From Chrysomallon squamiferum (Eukaryota > Mollusca > Gastropoda > Neomphalida > Peltospiridae): a DNA stretch of 64,000 bases. A program made the position numbers and the translations under genes. This document shows, in pieces, positions 23,990-33,990 of the stretch. The stretch spans positions 28,262,381 through 28,326,380 of the forward strand of contig CM022670.1 in the NCBI GenBank assembly GCA_012295275.1. Direction: 5' to 3'. The notes beneath the pieces are model-generated. The model saw nothing but the letters and a program-made list of their open reading frames with translations, ran no database searches and had not been told where the DNA came from. Position 1 is the stretch's first letter. Each line of letters begins with the position of its first letter.

Positions 23990-24203
23990 TTTTCAAGTTT
24001 TAATTGGTTTCAGTCTGATGAATATGGTACAGGAAGACAGGAAGAAAATGTTTTATTTAATGATGCACTGCAGACATTTTCATTCTATGGATATAAACTT
24101 TCATATGGTTAAAAACCTCACTGATAATGAGAGAGGAAACAAGTTAAACTCTAGACTTAGCTATTAATGTGAATGAAGAAGAAATGTTTTATTTAATGAA
24201 GTA

Positions 24204-24234
<31 letters not shown>

Positions 24235-24690
24235 TTTTTAATTTATAGTTTCAATGAAAGAAGAAACCAACTTGTGCCACACAATGAACTTCTTTGGTTA
24301 TTTATTAGTAGTAAGATTATTTTATTTAATTATTAACTCAAAACATAATCTGTGGTGATATGGCTTTAGATATATGTGGTTAAAGAGTATACCAGTATCA
24401 AGAGAAGAAATTCACTGGAAGAAGACTGGAAGTTATTTTTAAATCAGATATTCTGTTTTTTGTTTTTGATTTTTTATATTTGCAGCAAATGATCTTTTAT
24501 TCAGCAATGCACCTGGAACATTTTTAATCTACAATTAACTGACATCATACACATGGTTAGGAAATAGTGAATACTCTTTTTTTAATTAGCAGCACAGTGA
24601 ATACTCTTTTTTTTTATTAGCAGCAAATAATGTTATATATTCACCTTTCCATAAATAGGGAAAGATGGAATCTTTCTGTTTGGTGTTAAT
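23990..24690 (+). mobile_element. Cluster of decayed SINE-core copies
   Basis: Several partial copies follow one another on the plus strand. One near 24010-24110 has TTTAATGATGCACTGCAGAC. One near 24130-24210 has AATGAGAGAGGAAAC. One near 24250-24290 has GAAGAAACCAACTTGTGCCA. One at about 24480-24570 has GCAGCAAATGATCTTTTATT, ending in GGTTAGGAAATAG. One at about 24600-24680 has ATTAGCAGCAAATAATGTTA. The motifs match the GAGAGGAAACC, AGCAAGGGATCTTTTATA and GGAAATAG parts of the family. An (ATT)n lies at about 24208-24234. The 68-codon frame at 23906-24112 overlaps the first copy. Confidence 0.45.
24567..24626. repeat. 30-bp tandem duplication
   Basis: AGTGAATACTCTTTTTTT followed by TTAGCAGCA occurs twice in succession, differing mainly in T-tract length and one base. 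Confidence 0.8.
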
Positions 24691-24694
24691 GAAG

Positions 24695-25055
24695 CCACGA
24701 ATTGTTACTTGTTGTGTTTAATTATGTGTGTTCTAAAAAAAATGTATAGGTGAACACCTGTACTAATCAATGTTTTGTCAGTACAGGTGAGTGTAAATAA
24801 TGTTCTGTTTGTTAATTAAGGCATCACAGCATGTTCATTAATGCTGGAATGTTGTACTCTTGTTTATTATAGAAAAACAACAAAAAAAACCATAAACTTT
24901 TCAAATCAAGGAAGTATTTTCACACAAGACATAGGATATAAAGTATCGTTTATTGAAGAACACTACAGTTGTGTAGAGTTTTGTTACTTGGTGTGCTTGC
25001 ATGTTTTTTCAAAAGGAAATTGTGCATGCACATGAAATACACTTGACAAATTCCA
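24695..25055. other. Unassigned sequence
   Basis: Unique-looking sequence with an insignificant 64-codon frame at 24841-25035. Confidence 0.4.
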
Positions 25056-25058
25056 AAT

Positions 25059-25165
25059 AGTGGCTTGTTTATTATGGTATGGGAATACTTCTTTCTTTTC
25101 TCTATCCATTTCTCTGTGTTCATATGTATATGTGTGTGTTGATTAGATTAGAGAGAGAGAGGGAG
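25059..25165. repeat. Dispersed repeat, copy 1 of a 100-bp pair
   Basis: AGTGGCTTGTTTATTATGGT at 25059 begins a segment that is almost identical to 31446-31549, through CTCTGTGTTCATATGTATAT to the GATTAGA before a GA-rich microsatellite. Both copies end at the GAGAGA repeat. Their high similarity contrasts with the decay of other repeats here. Confidence 0.85.
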
Positions 25166-25205
25166 AGAGAGACAGAGACAGAGAGAGAGACAGAGAAAGA
25201 CAAAT
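25151..25205. repeat. (GA)n microsatellite
   Basis: GAGAGAGAGAGG/GACAGA purine run. The minus-strand frame at 25143-25427 reads through it. Confidence 0.9.
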
Positions 25206-25251
25206 GAAAAACATCTGTCTGTCTTTGTATATGTATATGTATATGCATGTT

Positions 25252-25254
<3 letters not shown>

Positions 25255-25309
<55 letters not shown>
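25255..25309. repeat. (GT)n microsatellite
   Basis: About 54 bp of uninterrupted GT, followed by GGTGGGTGGG. It produces the His/Thr and Cys/Val runs seen in translated frames. Confidence 0.95.
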
Positions 25310-25469
25310 GGTGGGTGGGTTTGTGTATGTATAGACAGATAGATAGAGAGATGTATACCAGTTCATGGTAGAAGTGCTTCACAATAACAGTTAACTGGCT
25401 TATTGTAATGTGTAGTCTTGTCAACACTCATTGTATTTATCCCATATAATTACATTGCAGTTAGATAAC

Positions 25470-25720
25470 ATGTTGTGAAGCAGTATCTACAGCAGCACAC
25501 TCCTGTGTTATAACAGTGTTATATCACCAGCACCACATTCCCTCCAGGCCTGGCGAGCCTGGTGTAATGTCTAATTATTGTTATCAAAGCAAACTCACTT
25601 ATCACTTGTCATACACTTCCTTAACACTGTAATGAGCAGATGCCCCTACAGCATATCTGTGTATATATGACTTGTATTAAGCCAGGTGCACTGGTATTTC
25701 TACCACATTTTTAAATGATT
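25470..25720. other. Higher-complexity segment with palindrome
   Basis: Non-repetitive, relatively GC-rich sequence. It contains the perfect 10-bp palindrome CCAGGCCTGG at 25544-25553 followed by CGAGCCTGG, and the self-complementary TATAACAGTGTTATA near 25508. GCCAGGTGCACTGGTAT near 25681 weakly resembles a SINE fragment. It could be a conserved noncoding element. Confidence 0.25.
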
Positions 25721-26130
25721 ATTTACCTTGAATGATTCTGCCACATTAGTTACCTCCAACTACTCACACAGACATTGTAGAAAATGTAGATTACTTTGTT
25801 GTCTTTTTGTGTTTTTTTTAAAGAAATTATTAATAAGTGTTTTGTTACTGGTTTTTTGTGTTTTTGTTTTTTTAACAGAAATTAATAATGTGAATGTCTG
25901 TGTTTCTTGTTTTGTTCTTTTTCAAAAAAAATTATGAATCTGTTGATATGTCTGTAGTTTCTCATGAATCTGGCACATAATTAAGTATGAAGTTTTTGTT
26001 ATTATTAACTAAGAAATTATAGTTTTCTCTATGTTGGTGTTCCAAAGCTGTTGTGTCAGAGCCAGTTTATCTACTTGTCTGTAAAGGAATCAGAGTTAAA
26101 ATTAACTGATATATTTGATATGGAAACTGT
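25721..26130. other. Unassigned AT-rich sequence
   Basis: T-rich patches near 25800-25930. The 69-codon frame at 25728-25937 is low-complexity. Confidence 0.4.
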
Positions 26131-26134
26131 AAAT

Positions 26135-26255
26135 TAATTATATAATAATCATAATCATAACAACAGCAGAAACCTCCACAGCAACAATGATAATAATCAC
26201 AGTAATAACAGTAACTCACAATAACAACAGTGACAGTAATGACAATAAATAATAA
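26135..26255. repeat. Decayed AAT/ACA trinucleotide tract
   Basis: ATAATAATCATAATCATAAC and AACAATGATAATAATCACAG, then AATAATAATAAC. The minus frame at 26067-26270 (Tyr/Cys-rich) is a translation of this. Confidence 0.75.
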
Positions 26256-26534
26256 TAACTTGATTTTCAAAAATTGTCAAAATACTCAATACCTAAGCTT
26301 TATTTAGAGAAAACACAATATGTCTTTAAAAAGTTTTAAAAATAAAATAAAATTTAGAAACCAGGAAGAAGAAAAAAATCCTTAATGCATATTGCACATT
26401 CATTTTTCTTTTTAACCTATTATGTATAGCTTTATAAAAATACAATGGATTATTTTTTTTGTTTTTTTTAACTCTACTCTATAATGACTTCTACAAAGCC
26501 TTCTTTTTGTCTTGGACATTTGGAGTTTTTATTT

Positions 26535-26775
26535 AAAACAGGGCTGGCTGAGGAAACAGCACTGTCAAATACATCATGCTTGTAACACACATGGGATTGA
26601 AGTTATGGGGAAAACTAATTAATCTGCTATCCCCATATGCATACTTACCATGCATCCCTTCCTTCAACATGCACACTTCATAGTTTGACAGTGTTGTGAC
26701 AATTGCCATTCTTCATGCATCTGTGCAATGGATGAAGTCTCTAAGTCTCACATTTCATCCTGCAGCAGTCTTCAG
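26535..26775. other. Higher-complexity segment
   Basis: Non-repetitive sequence with AACTAATTAATC near 26614 (homeodomain-like) inside a complex block. It may be a conserved noncoding element, but only base composition and motif content support this. Confidence 0.25.
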
Positions 26776-26863
26776 TCATTTTTTGCCATAAGTAAATGAA
26801 TATTTAACGATACTTAAGTGTTTTTTAATATTAACTGTTTTTAAGTATCAGATGTAGATTTTA

Positions 26864-27085
26864 TGAAACCTGCTGCTGTCATTCTGTAGGTTATTTATAT
26901 ATGTTTATCAGTTACCAATAAGCAGTCAGTTTTATTCACAGGAAGTAACATATCATTGGATGACAATGAGCACTGACTGGCATGGGAAATAACACAATTA
27001 GTTAGAAGGGATCTTTTATACCTATCTTCACATGAACAGGAAACACATACTAGTGTTTCTGATATGGGAAATGGTTCAATATTCT
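26864..27085 (+). mobile_element. Decayed SINE copy plus partial second copy
   Basis: ATGAAACCTGCTGCTGTC at 26863 is followed by AGCAGTCAGTTTTATTCACA, then GAGCACTGACTGG and CATGGGAAATAAC at 26981. This is the order expected for one full copy. A second partial copy follows at once: AGAAGGGATCTTTTATA near 27004, ACAGGAAACACATAC near 27036 and TTTCTGATATGGG near 27056. The overlapping frames at 26895-27110, 27032-27289 and 27064-27444 are not genes. Confidence 0.6.
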
Positions 27086-27107
27086 TGTATATCAGATACA
27101 GTGGTGA

Positions 27108-27236
27108 CACTATTATTATTATTATTAATATTATTTCTGTTGTTGTTGTTTCTTGTTATTATTGCTATTATTCTATTGTTATTGTTGTTGCTGTTATTGC
27201 TATTGTTATTATTGTTATTGTTATTATTATTATACA
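27108..27236. repeat. (ATT)n/(GTT)n trinucleotide tract
   Basis: TATTATTATTATTAATATTA, TGTTGTTGTTGTTTC and TATTGTTATTGTTGTTGC blocks. Two plus-strand frames with Leu or Ile/Val runs read it. Confidence 0.9.
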
Positions 27237-27239
27237 ACT

Positions 27240-28145
27240 CAGCAAAAATAACAAAACTATTCTACATTTCTTTTTTCCTTTTCCTTTGAACTTCTCCTGT
27301 AGAGAGGAAATAACAGTTTGTTTTCTCATACTGAATTCCTTTCATCCCTCCCCTTTTCCCTACCCTCATAACAAGTTAAAAAAAACAACAAATGTTATAA
27401 TGATATGTGGGAAAATGAGTATCTGTGATTTGTCTGTAAGCTGAAGCAACATGCTGTGATCTGGGAAAGATATGTTCTGCAGGCTGAACAAATATTATTT
27501 CTGTCATTTTTCTTTGCAATGATTTTGAAATATTCTCTTCTCACTGGTGTAGATGTCAGGATCCAGTAACACTACAAAATGTCAGACTAACTGTCAATGA
27601 AAATAACATGAAACCAATGCAGCTTAATTTTAATCTACATTGTTGGAACTTGTTGAAGAAAAATAAAATTTGGTTGTCTCTGATAAAAAAATAGAAAAGG
27701 AAAATTAAATAATTAAAAAAGAAAGATCGTAACAAAGAATATAGAAAAATGACTAAAGAACAAGAGAAAGTCAAAATGCTCATTTTATTTAAACCTGTGA
27801 AATTTAATTTTTTATTCTGAGATTTTTTTTTTTTTTAATTATGCAAAATTAATACATTCCATAACAGATCCCCCACCCCACAAAGAAAGAGATTTTTAAA
27901 AGATTTACACTCACAGAAATCATAATTATATTCACATCTTCTGTGAAAATGAACCCAGTATAAAACAGGAAAAATGTAAATAAATATATCACTATTAATA
28001 AAAGAGAACTGAGTTATTCAATATTAATATATACACAGAATGTGGATCATTCAGAGGTCTCAGATGTATTGTGCTGTATGATTTTCACTAAAACATATGC
28101 CCAGTTAATTTACTTAATAATAATAAATATTCTCTATAAACAAGC
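27240..28145. other. Unassigned AT-rich sequence
   Basis: No supported feature. T run near 27824-27836. Confidence 0.4.
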
Positions 28146-28149
28146 TATA

Positions 28150-28660
28150 GATTTTAAATTATTAATAAACTGTCCATTGTTGTGGTTTTTTGTAGGAATT
28201 TTTATTTATTTATTTATATTTTTTACTTATTTATATCAGATTCTAGCTAATTAAATTAAGCTGCAGTATTGAATGTGTGTATGTTATCAATTTAGTTTTC
28301 AATTGTCTAATATAGTAATTCTGTACCTTTTCAATTTCAAAATAATTAAAGTAAGGTACAGTTTTAATTAATAGTAAATTGTCCAATTTTTTTACATTAG
28401 TTGTTTATATTAATTCTATACCTTTTCAGTTTCAAAACAATTAAAGTAAGGGACAGTTTTAATTAATAGTCAGTTATCCATCGTTTTTTCATTAGTAATT
28501 TATATTTGTTCTATATCTTTTCTGTTTTGAACTAGTTAGTCTAAGGTATTGTTTTAATTACTTATATAAATTGTCCACTGTTTTTTCTTTTGTTATATGT
28601 ATTAATTTTGATTTAAAACTAAATTAAAATAGATATTTGTTGATTTTCCATTATGTCACT
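28150..28660. repeat. Tandem repeat, unit 95 bp
   Basis: CTGTACCTTTTCAATTTCAA at 28321, CTATACCTTTTCAGTTTCAA at 28416 and CTATATCTTTTCTGTTTTGA at 28511 are exactly 95 bp apart. Each is followed by AATTAAAGTAAGG and CAGTTTTAATTAATAGT-like sequence. More diverged units flank them near 28160 (AACTGTCCATTGTTG) and 28571 (TTGTCCACTG). Confidence 0.85.
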
Positions 28661-29205
28661 GAATTTTATCAAGTTTTCTTTAGTGTATTTTTAAAAATAA
28701 TAATTATATATTTGTACATGTAATGTGAGAAGACTAAATTATTTTTGAAACTTTGTAACAGCAATAATTATAGTACAAATTGTTGTCAACAGAACCATCA
28801 TCATCATAATTTTCCATTAGAAATCTAATTACTTCATGTAAAATAATATTAAATTAATATTCATTTGAAAACAGCTTTTCTTTCACAGAATTGGTTGATT
28901 AGATTCAGAAATCACATTCAGATGTATAGGTTCAAAAACTAATGTACAAGTGTAAGTGTAATTTTCAACACATCTTCACCCTCAGTCTGTTCAAATATGT
29001 CTGTCCTCTACAGAGTCTCTGATTTCCCCTGAGATCTGAGAGCTACAAGAAAAAAGAACTGAAGTTTATTAACATACATAATTCCTGGTAACTGACTCTG
29101 GTTTGGTTCTGGACAAGGATGTATGTGTACTAACTGTCAGACTTAATTAAGTCCAGTTACACCATGGCTACTGATTCAGTTAAACATGAAACTATTCTCT
29201 GTTTC
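28661..29205. other. Unassigned AT-rich sequence
   Basis: No repeat, motif cluster or coding signal that I can support. Confidence 0.4.
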
Positions 29206-29209
29206 AAGC

Positions 29210-29550
29210 TTGCTTAGAAAGGAATGCAGTTTTGAAGTTAAGGTTATGATAGGTTAAGACATGAACATCTGACTTGTATAATGGTTAAATGAGAAAAAAA
29301 GAAAGAAAGAAAAAACGTCTGGCAGCCTGATCTTATTGCTTTGGTCAAAGTTAGTAAATAAAAAATTGTTAGAAAAAGCATGGACTTAAAAAGTTAAAGT
29401 GTGATAGATAAGGAATAGAAAATGTCCTTAGAGTCTGGATTTACTGCTTTGAGATAGATTAATGAATAAATGAATACTTAAGTCTTAAGTAAGGATAAAT
29501 AAGATCCTTACAGTCCTGACTGACTGAGTTAATTAAATGAATGATGATAA
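29210..29550. repeat. Weak tandem repeat, unit about 85-110 bp
   Basis: AACGTCTGGCAGCCTGATCT near 29315, AATGTCCTTAGAGTCTGGAT near 29420 and GATCCTTACAGTCCTGACTG near 29503 look like diverged units. TTACTGCTTTGAGATAG matches TTATTGCTTTGGTCAAAG. Confidence 0.4.
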
Positions 29551-29925
29551 ATTTTGTTTACCGACATCTCCGTGTATTGTTATTTTAACTACAACTAAGT
29601 ACAAAATAATATTTGGTAATAATAAAATATGAAGGTGACCAACTGTTAAATTACATGGTTACTAATTAACAGCAATGGATATTTTAATATTTTATAATGA
29701 ACAAGTATGTTACCTATCTTAGTTGTGCCCACAACATGAATGCTTTAAAATTATTAATGGCAATATATTAACAAACTGTTTAACTGTATACCCAACATAA
29801 AACCTGTCTTGGAAGAGCTCTCTGACAGTCCAAAGTTGTAACCATAATAAGCATGCAGAAAATTACTAGCACTGGCATGTATACCATTATCTTAGTATTT
29901 TAAAAGTTAAAGGAAAAAGGTTTAC
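29551..29925. other. Unassigned sequence
   Basis: Unique AT-rich sequence. Nothing supported. Confidence 0.4.
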
Positions 29926-29929
29926 AAGT

Positions 29930-30370
29930 ATCCTATCCAGAGGCCAAGAACAGGATGTAATCTTAGTACCTGCTGGCTTTGAATCCAGTGGTTTAACTTC
30001 TATGTCAGTTATATTGGTGTGTCCACTGTGCCAGAGTGTGTCTGTTGTTCCAGACAGATTAAGGGAATTACTGTCCTCATGTTGGTCTGTTACATTTCAG
30101 ACTGAGGTAATTAGCTGGATTAACATGTTAGAATCGCAGTACTTGTTAAGCAGGAAAAACACAGGACACTTCTTACTGTTGTACAAACAGAAACCCTGTG
30201 ATTGCAATCCTTTACAAACATGTGTGTGTCTCAGACAACTGAGAGAAGAACTGGGTTATTTCCTGGTGTTGTGTTCAGATTGTCATTTTCTTCTGTCACC
30301 TCTCTCTGTGTGTCTTCCTCATATCAAAACAGCTCTCTGTGGGTTTTGTCAGTGAGCTTAAGTATCAGTA
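29930..30370. other. Higher-complexity segment, possible old SINE edge
   Basis: TTAGTACCTGCTGGCTTTGA near 29963 weakly resembles the tRNA-related end of a molluscan SINE. The plus frame at 30002-30355 (117 codons, Cys- and Leu-rich) starts just after it. I see no domain, homolog, ribosome context or splice site that would make it a gene. The frame at 30202-30393 overlaps it in another phase. Confidence 0.25.
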
Positions 30371-30816
30371 TTGAGTTTATTTATTCTGCTTGATTTTATC
30401 AGTGATATTTTAATGTTGACCCCTTTATATAAACTATACTTACAGTTATCATTTATATCAGGGATCTGTACAATTACAGGTTATGTGTTTGAGTTAGTGT
30501 TAAAATTTGAAGACAAAGGTCTTGTTTAAGATAGTTATGCATGAACTGTTCAACTAAATATTAATGCTTATGTCAAGGCTTAGAAGCAGTGTGGTCTAAA
30601 AAATAGAAAATTGTTTTTGAGTTAAATGTCATTGATGTTATTAAAACATAAAGAAAATTAAAAAAATATTACAGAGCTATTCATGGGTAAAGTTAATGTA
30701 TTATATTTTCTGGGATTATTATTATTATTGTATAACTCAAATCCATTTCTCATTTTTAAAGACTGGGTTAGATCACTCAGGTTTTCAGTTTTTCATATAA
30801 TCCAAATATCTAAAAA

Positions 30817-30965
30817 CATGAAACCTGCTGCTGAACCTCTGTGTAACATGACAATTTCAATTAGCAGAAAGGGATCTTTTATAAGCACCATCTCATATTC
30901 AGTAAAGCACACACTACAGGCTTTGGTTAAACCAGTCAATGAAGAACCAAATATGGACAGAAGAG
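30817..30965 (+). mobile_element. Decayed SINE copy, relatively complete
   Basis: CATGAAACCTGCTGCTGAAC near 30817 is followed by ATTAGCAGAAAGGGATCTTT near 30860. Next come TATAAGCACCATCTCA, AGTAAAGCACACACTAC and GCTTTGGTTAAACCAGTC. The blocks and their order agree with the dispersed family. It shares the 16-mer ATGAAACCTGCTGCTG with the copy at 26.9 kb. The 113-codon frame at 30683-31024 runs through it and is not supported as coding. Confidence 0.6.
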
Positions 30966-30969
30966 TTGA

Positions 30970-31440
30970 GACACTAACATCTTGTTGCAGATTGCTAATT
31001 CAAATGATTTATTTCCTGTGTTAGTCAGGCAGTAAGAACGAGTCTGATCAGTGAACATGTAATTGGTCAGTGTCTATGACAAGACATCAATCAATCTGAA
31101 CAGAATTTTTCATTGCACACTGTTAATTAGCATGAGAGATATTTCTACAATGCTATAACAGGTTAACTTAATTTTATGGGTTTGTGATTGTGACATGATG
31201 CTTGGTAACATCACCTACAACTAGGTCTGTGTCTGGAAAATAACAAATATCCTTGAAGAGGACTTTTATGTCTTGTAAAGTAAATTATTAATTAATATGA
31301 ATCTACTTTTACAGTCCCATACAGAATATTGGATAGAAAGAATAGATTTAAGCATTAAATCAAGAAATAAATTAATATTAATTTAATAAAACCTGACATT
31401 TTGTACTTAAAGGATTGTTTTGGTCAAATATTTTAATTTT
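30970..31440. other. Unassigned sequence
   Basis: Unique-looking AT-rich sequence between repeats. Confidence 0.4.
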
Positions 31441-31445
31441 TTAAC

Positions 31446-31549
31446 AGTGGCTTGTTTATTATGGTATGGGAGTACTTCTTTCTTTTTTCTATCTTTTTCT
31501 CTGTGTTTATATGTATATGTGTGTGTTGATTAGCTGAGAGAGAGAGAGA
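31446..31549. repeat. Dispersed repeat, copy 2 of a 100-bp pair
   Basis: AGTGGCTTGTTTATTATGGT at 31446 and the following sequence match 25059-25165 closely, including ATATGTATATGTGTGTGTTG and the terminal GAGAGAGAGA. The copies lie about 6.4 kb apart in the same orientation. Confidence 0.85.
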
Positions 31550-31561
31550 ATATAAACACGA

Positions 31562-31765
31562 TACCATTAAGGGATCTTTCACATACATCTAGCTCATATT
31601 TTACTATTATTTGTTATTAGTAATGAAAAGAAGAGGAAATCCTACTGGATTACTGTAATTAATAAACAGTTATTTTACATAGAAAAACTCCAAGCAAAGG
31701 TGATAATGATCAAAATGTGGATACTCGCTGGAATGGGAAATAGCCAAATGGATTGTATTTATCTG
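31562..31765 (+). mobile_element. Decayed SINE copy or pair of copies
   Basis: CATTAAGGGATCTTTCACAT near 31564 comes first. AAGAGGAAATCCTACTGG near 31629, CAAGCAAAGGTGATAATGAT near 31691 and the exact 16-mer GGAATGGGAAATAGCC at 31730-31745 then occur in family order. The first block probably belongs to a separate truncated copy. Confidence 0.55.
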
Positions 31766-31837
31766 TGAGTCCTATTAAAGATATGAGTATTTTCTGAGTT
31801 TTGATGGGTTTTTAAAATGTATTCATTATTTTAAACA

Positions 31838-31840
<3 letters not shown>

Positions 31841-31866
<26 letters not shown>
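31841..31866. repeat. Poly(T), 26 bp
   Basis: Uninterrupted run of 26 T. It could be a reversed poly(A) tail or simple slippage. Confidence 0.95.
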
Positions 31867-31868
<2 letters not shown>

Positions 31869-32725
31869 TGTCAGAAATCATTGATTGATCAGTTTAATGT
31901 CCTTAAATCATCTTGAGATTCAAGCACATCTTGTAAGGGTTACAGGAAAGGGCCTGAATGTTTTGTCCAATGAAGTTATTATATTAGTGTTTTACAGGAT
32001 TACAAAAAGTAAACAAAGCAGTTATCGCTTGTACATTACAATATTTTTACACCTACATCTTGAATACTATACCACTGATGATGTTTTCCTTGCTGCTAAG
32101 ATTTATTGTAAGATGTATTGGTTTCAAGGTAGACACATTCACACTTAATTGGTCTTGAACATTTATCTTCACTAGCTGAGGTGGAGTTTGTTTTTCTAAC
32201 AAAGACTGCAATCAGACAGATTTACACAATGTCAGTCTGGGGTATCTTAACAGTTTGACTTTTCATAATACTTGCTTGCAGAATAATTGGAAGTTCATTT
32301 TGCTGGAAGTTTTCTGAAATGGATGGTGTGTAGCTTTATTTGCAATTTGTTTCTTATCAGTAACAGACATTATTTTGATAGCTGGGGATGTTATGTTAAT
32401 GCAAACTGTTTTGAAGAAAAGATTACATCTGGAGAATAAAGCTTTAACTGGAATCATAGTAAGTTCGGATTTTATATGTATATAATTTTGTATATGAATT
32501 TATGTGTGTCATTATGTTAGTAAGAAAATATAAAGGGCAATCTTGATAATTCTCATTTTGTATCATTAGATATATTGGTGGTGCATTTTATTTAGTGATA
32601 AATAAACCAACCATTTCCTTGGAATCTGTGTTTTGCAATGTTGTAATGCTTTCTTGTTACTTTATTTGTCTAAATGGTTCCTGGTGATTTAATATTGAAT
32701 TTTTGTCTAAAAGGTGATTTCAAGA
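31867..32725. other. Unassigned sequence
   Basis: Unique, moderately complex sequence. Frames at 31885-32148 and 32263-32457 have no recognisable domain. Confidence 0.4.
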
Positions 32726-32727
32726 TT

Positions 32728-32729
<2 letters not shown>

Positions 32730-32763
<34 letters not shown>
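32730..32763. repeat. (AT)n microsatellite
   Basis: Uninterrupted AT dinucleotide run. Confidence 0.95.
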
Positions 32764-32765
<2 letters not shown>

Positions 32766-33615
32766 ATTTATTTTCCTCCATTTATGGTCTAAATTAGAAA
32801 ATCTTGTATATAGTTAACCAATTAGTTTTTAGTATTTAGGTAATTATGTTCTGGCAGGCTTGATGTAGTTGGTAATAGACAGATACCGACATACTGCAGA
32901 AATACAAGCCAGACAATTACAGTTCAATGGTCAGTCATCAAGACCAAAAGGTTAAATAAAGTGTATTCTATAAAAAACTATAAAAAAAAACTTTTACTAA
33001 TACAAAAAAAAAGTCTGGATCATTTAGTGATGAACATGGATGTAAGATATTTCAGTGTCTGACTGGTGTAAACCAGTATTATTATTATTAGATCACAGTG
33101 GTTCTAAGCTCTTCAGTTGTTTCTGGTCAAAGAACCCCACAATCACCACAGTGTACAAAAAACTAAAACATTATGTGACTGACTTATTTTGGTTTTAATT
33201 ATGTTTAAGTAACAATCTACGATTGATAAGAATTCATGTCAGTGGTTATGCGCATTATATACAAATGTTTAATATGTTATGCATATTTATTGCATGTCTG
33301 TGCACATGTGTAATTTAAATACTGAAATTCATGTCTTTACAACATTTTAAAATGTTTCTTAAATGTTCATGCATATCCTTCAATAACATTCAATACTATA
33401 ATCTAATCTAATTATTAGGTTTGTACTTTCTTTACAACTGCTTTTCTTTTCATCACAGTAAAAATAGCCAGCAATCATTTACCACACTTCCAAATACTTT
33501 TACTTGCATTTTTCTTTTTCTCTTTTCACTTTTTAAAACATTTTTCTTTTTTACTATATTTTTCATTATCTTAACAAAAGGAGCAAATGGTGTGAAATAT
33601 TCACTGTTGTTTAAT
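32764..33615. other. Unassigned AT-rich sequence
   Basis: No feature that I can support. Short open frames on both strands overlap each other at 33421-33680. Confidence 0.4.
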
Positions 33616-33619
33616 AATT

Positions 33620-33990
33620 GAGCTGCATTCCACTGCAGTACACTGCATTTAATAGCACAAACAAGAGGTGACAACACCATAGTTTCTCTCCACCTGTGGC
33701 CAACTCTTCAGTATTGTCAAATTTTCAGATAAAGCCACACATCAGACAAATCTTTTTACAGTCAAAAAGATAAAAAGATCAGGGACGATTGTTGATCTTG
33801 GCATGTGGAGAAACATAGAATTAAATAATTAGGATGTCATGATGCAGTTATCACCTTAGGTCCAAGGTTAGCTCCCCTACTGAGCTCTTGATGGAGAAAA
33901 CTGTTCCTTTCTGAACCCCTAGTGGGGAGTCTTTTATTACTCTGGTGTGTGGCCATTGATATTATCAGGTGTCTGCAGTTAACTTGATGG
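33620..33990. other. Higher-complexity segment
   Basis: GC-richer, non-repetitive sequence with three CTGCA words in CTGCATTCCACTGCAG and its continuation near 33624. CCCCTAGTGGGG near 33917 is a perfect 12-bp palindrome. Function unknown. Confidence 0.3.

Noticed and set aside
25143-25427. His/Thr- and Ser/Leu-repeat frames on the minus strand
   Set aside because: Translations of the (GT)n and (GA)n microsatellites.
27064-27444. 126-codon plus-strand open frame
   Set aside because: It reads through an (ATT)n/(GTT)n tract and a SINE fragment, giving Ile/Val runs.
30002-30355. 117-codon plus-strand open frame, Cys- and Leu-rich
   Set aside because: No recognisable domain, no supporting splice or polyadenylation context. 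The sequence just upstream resembles the tRNA-related end of a SINE. A protein database search would be decisive.
30683-31024. 113-codon plus-strand open frame
   Set aside because: A decayed SINE copy occupies its middle third. No domain.
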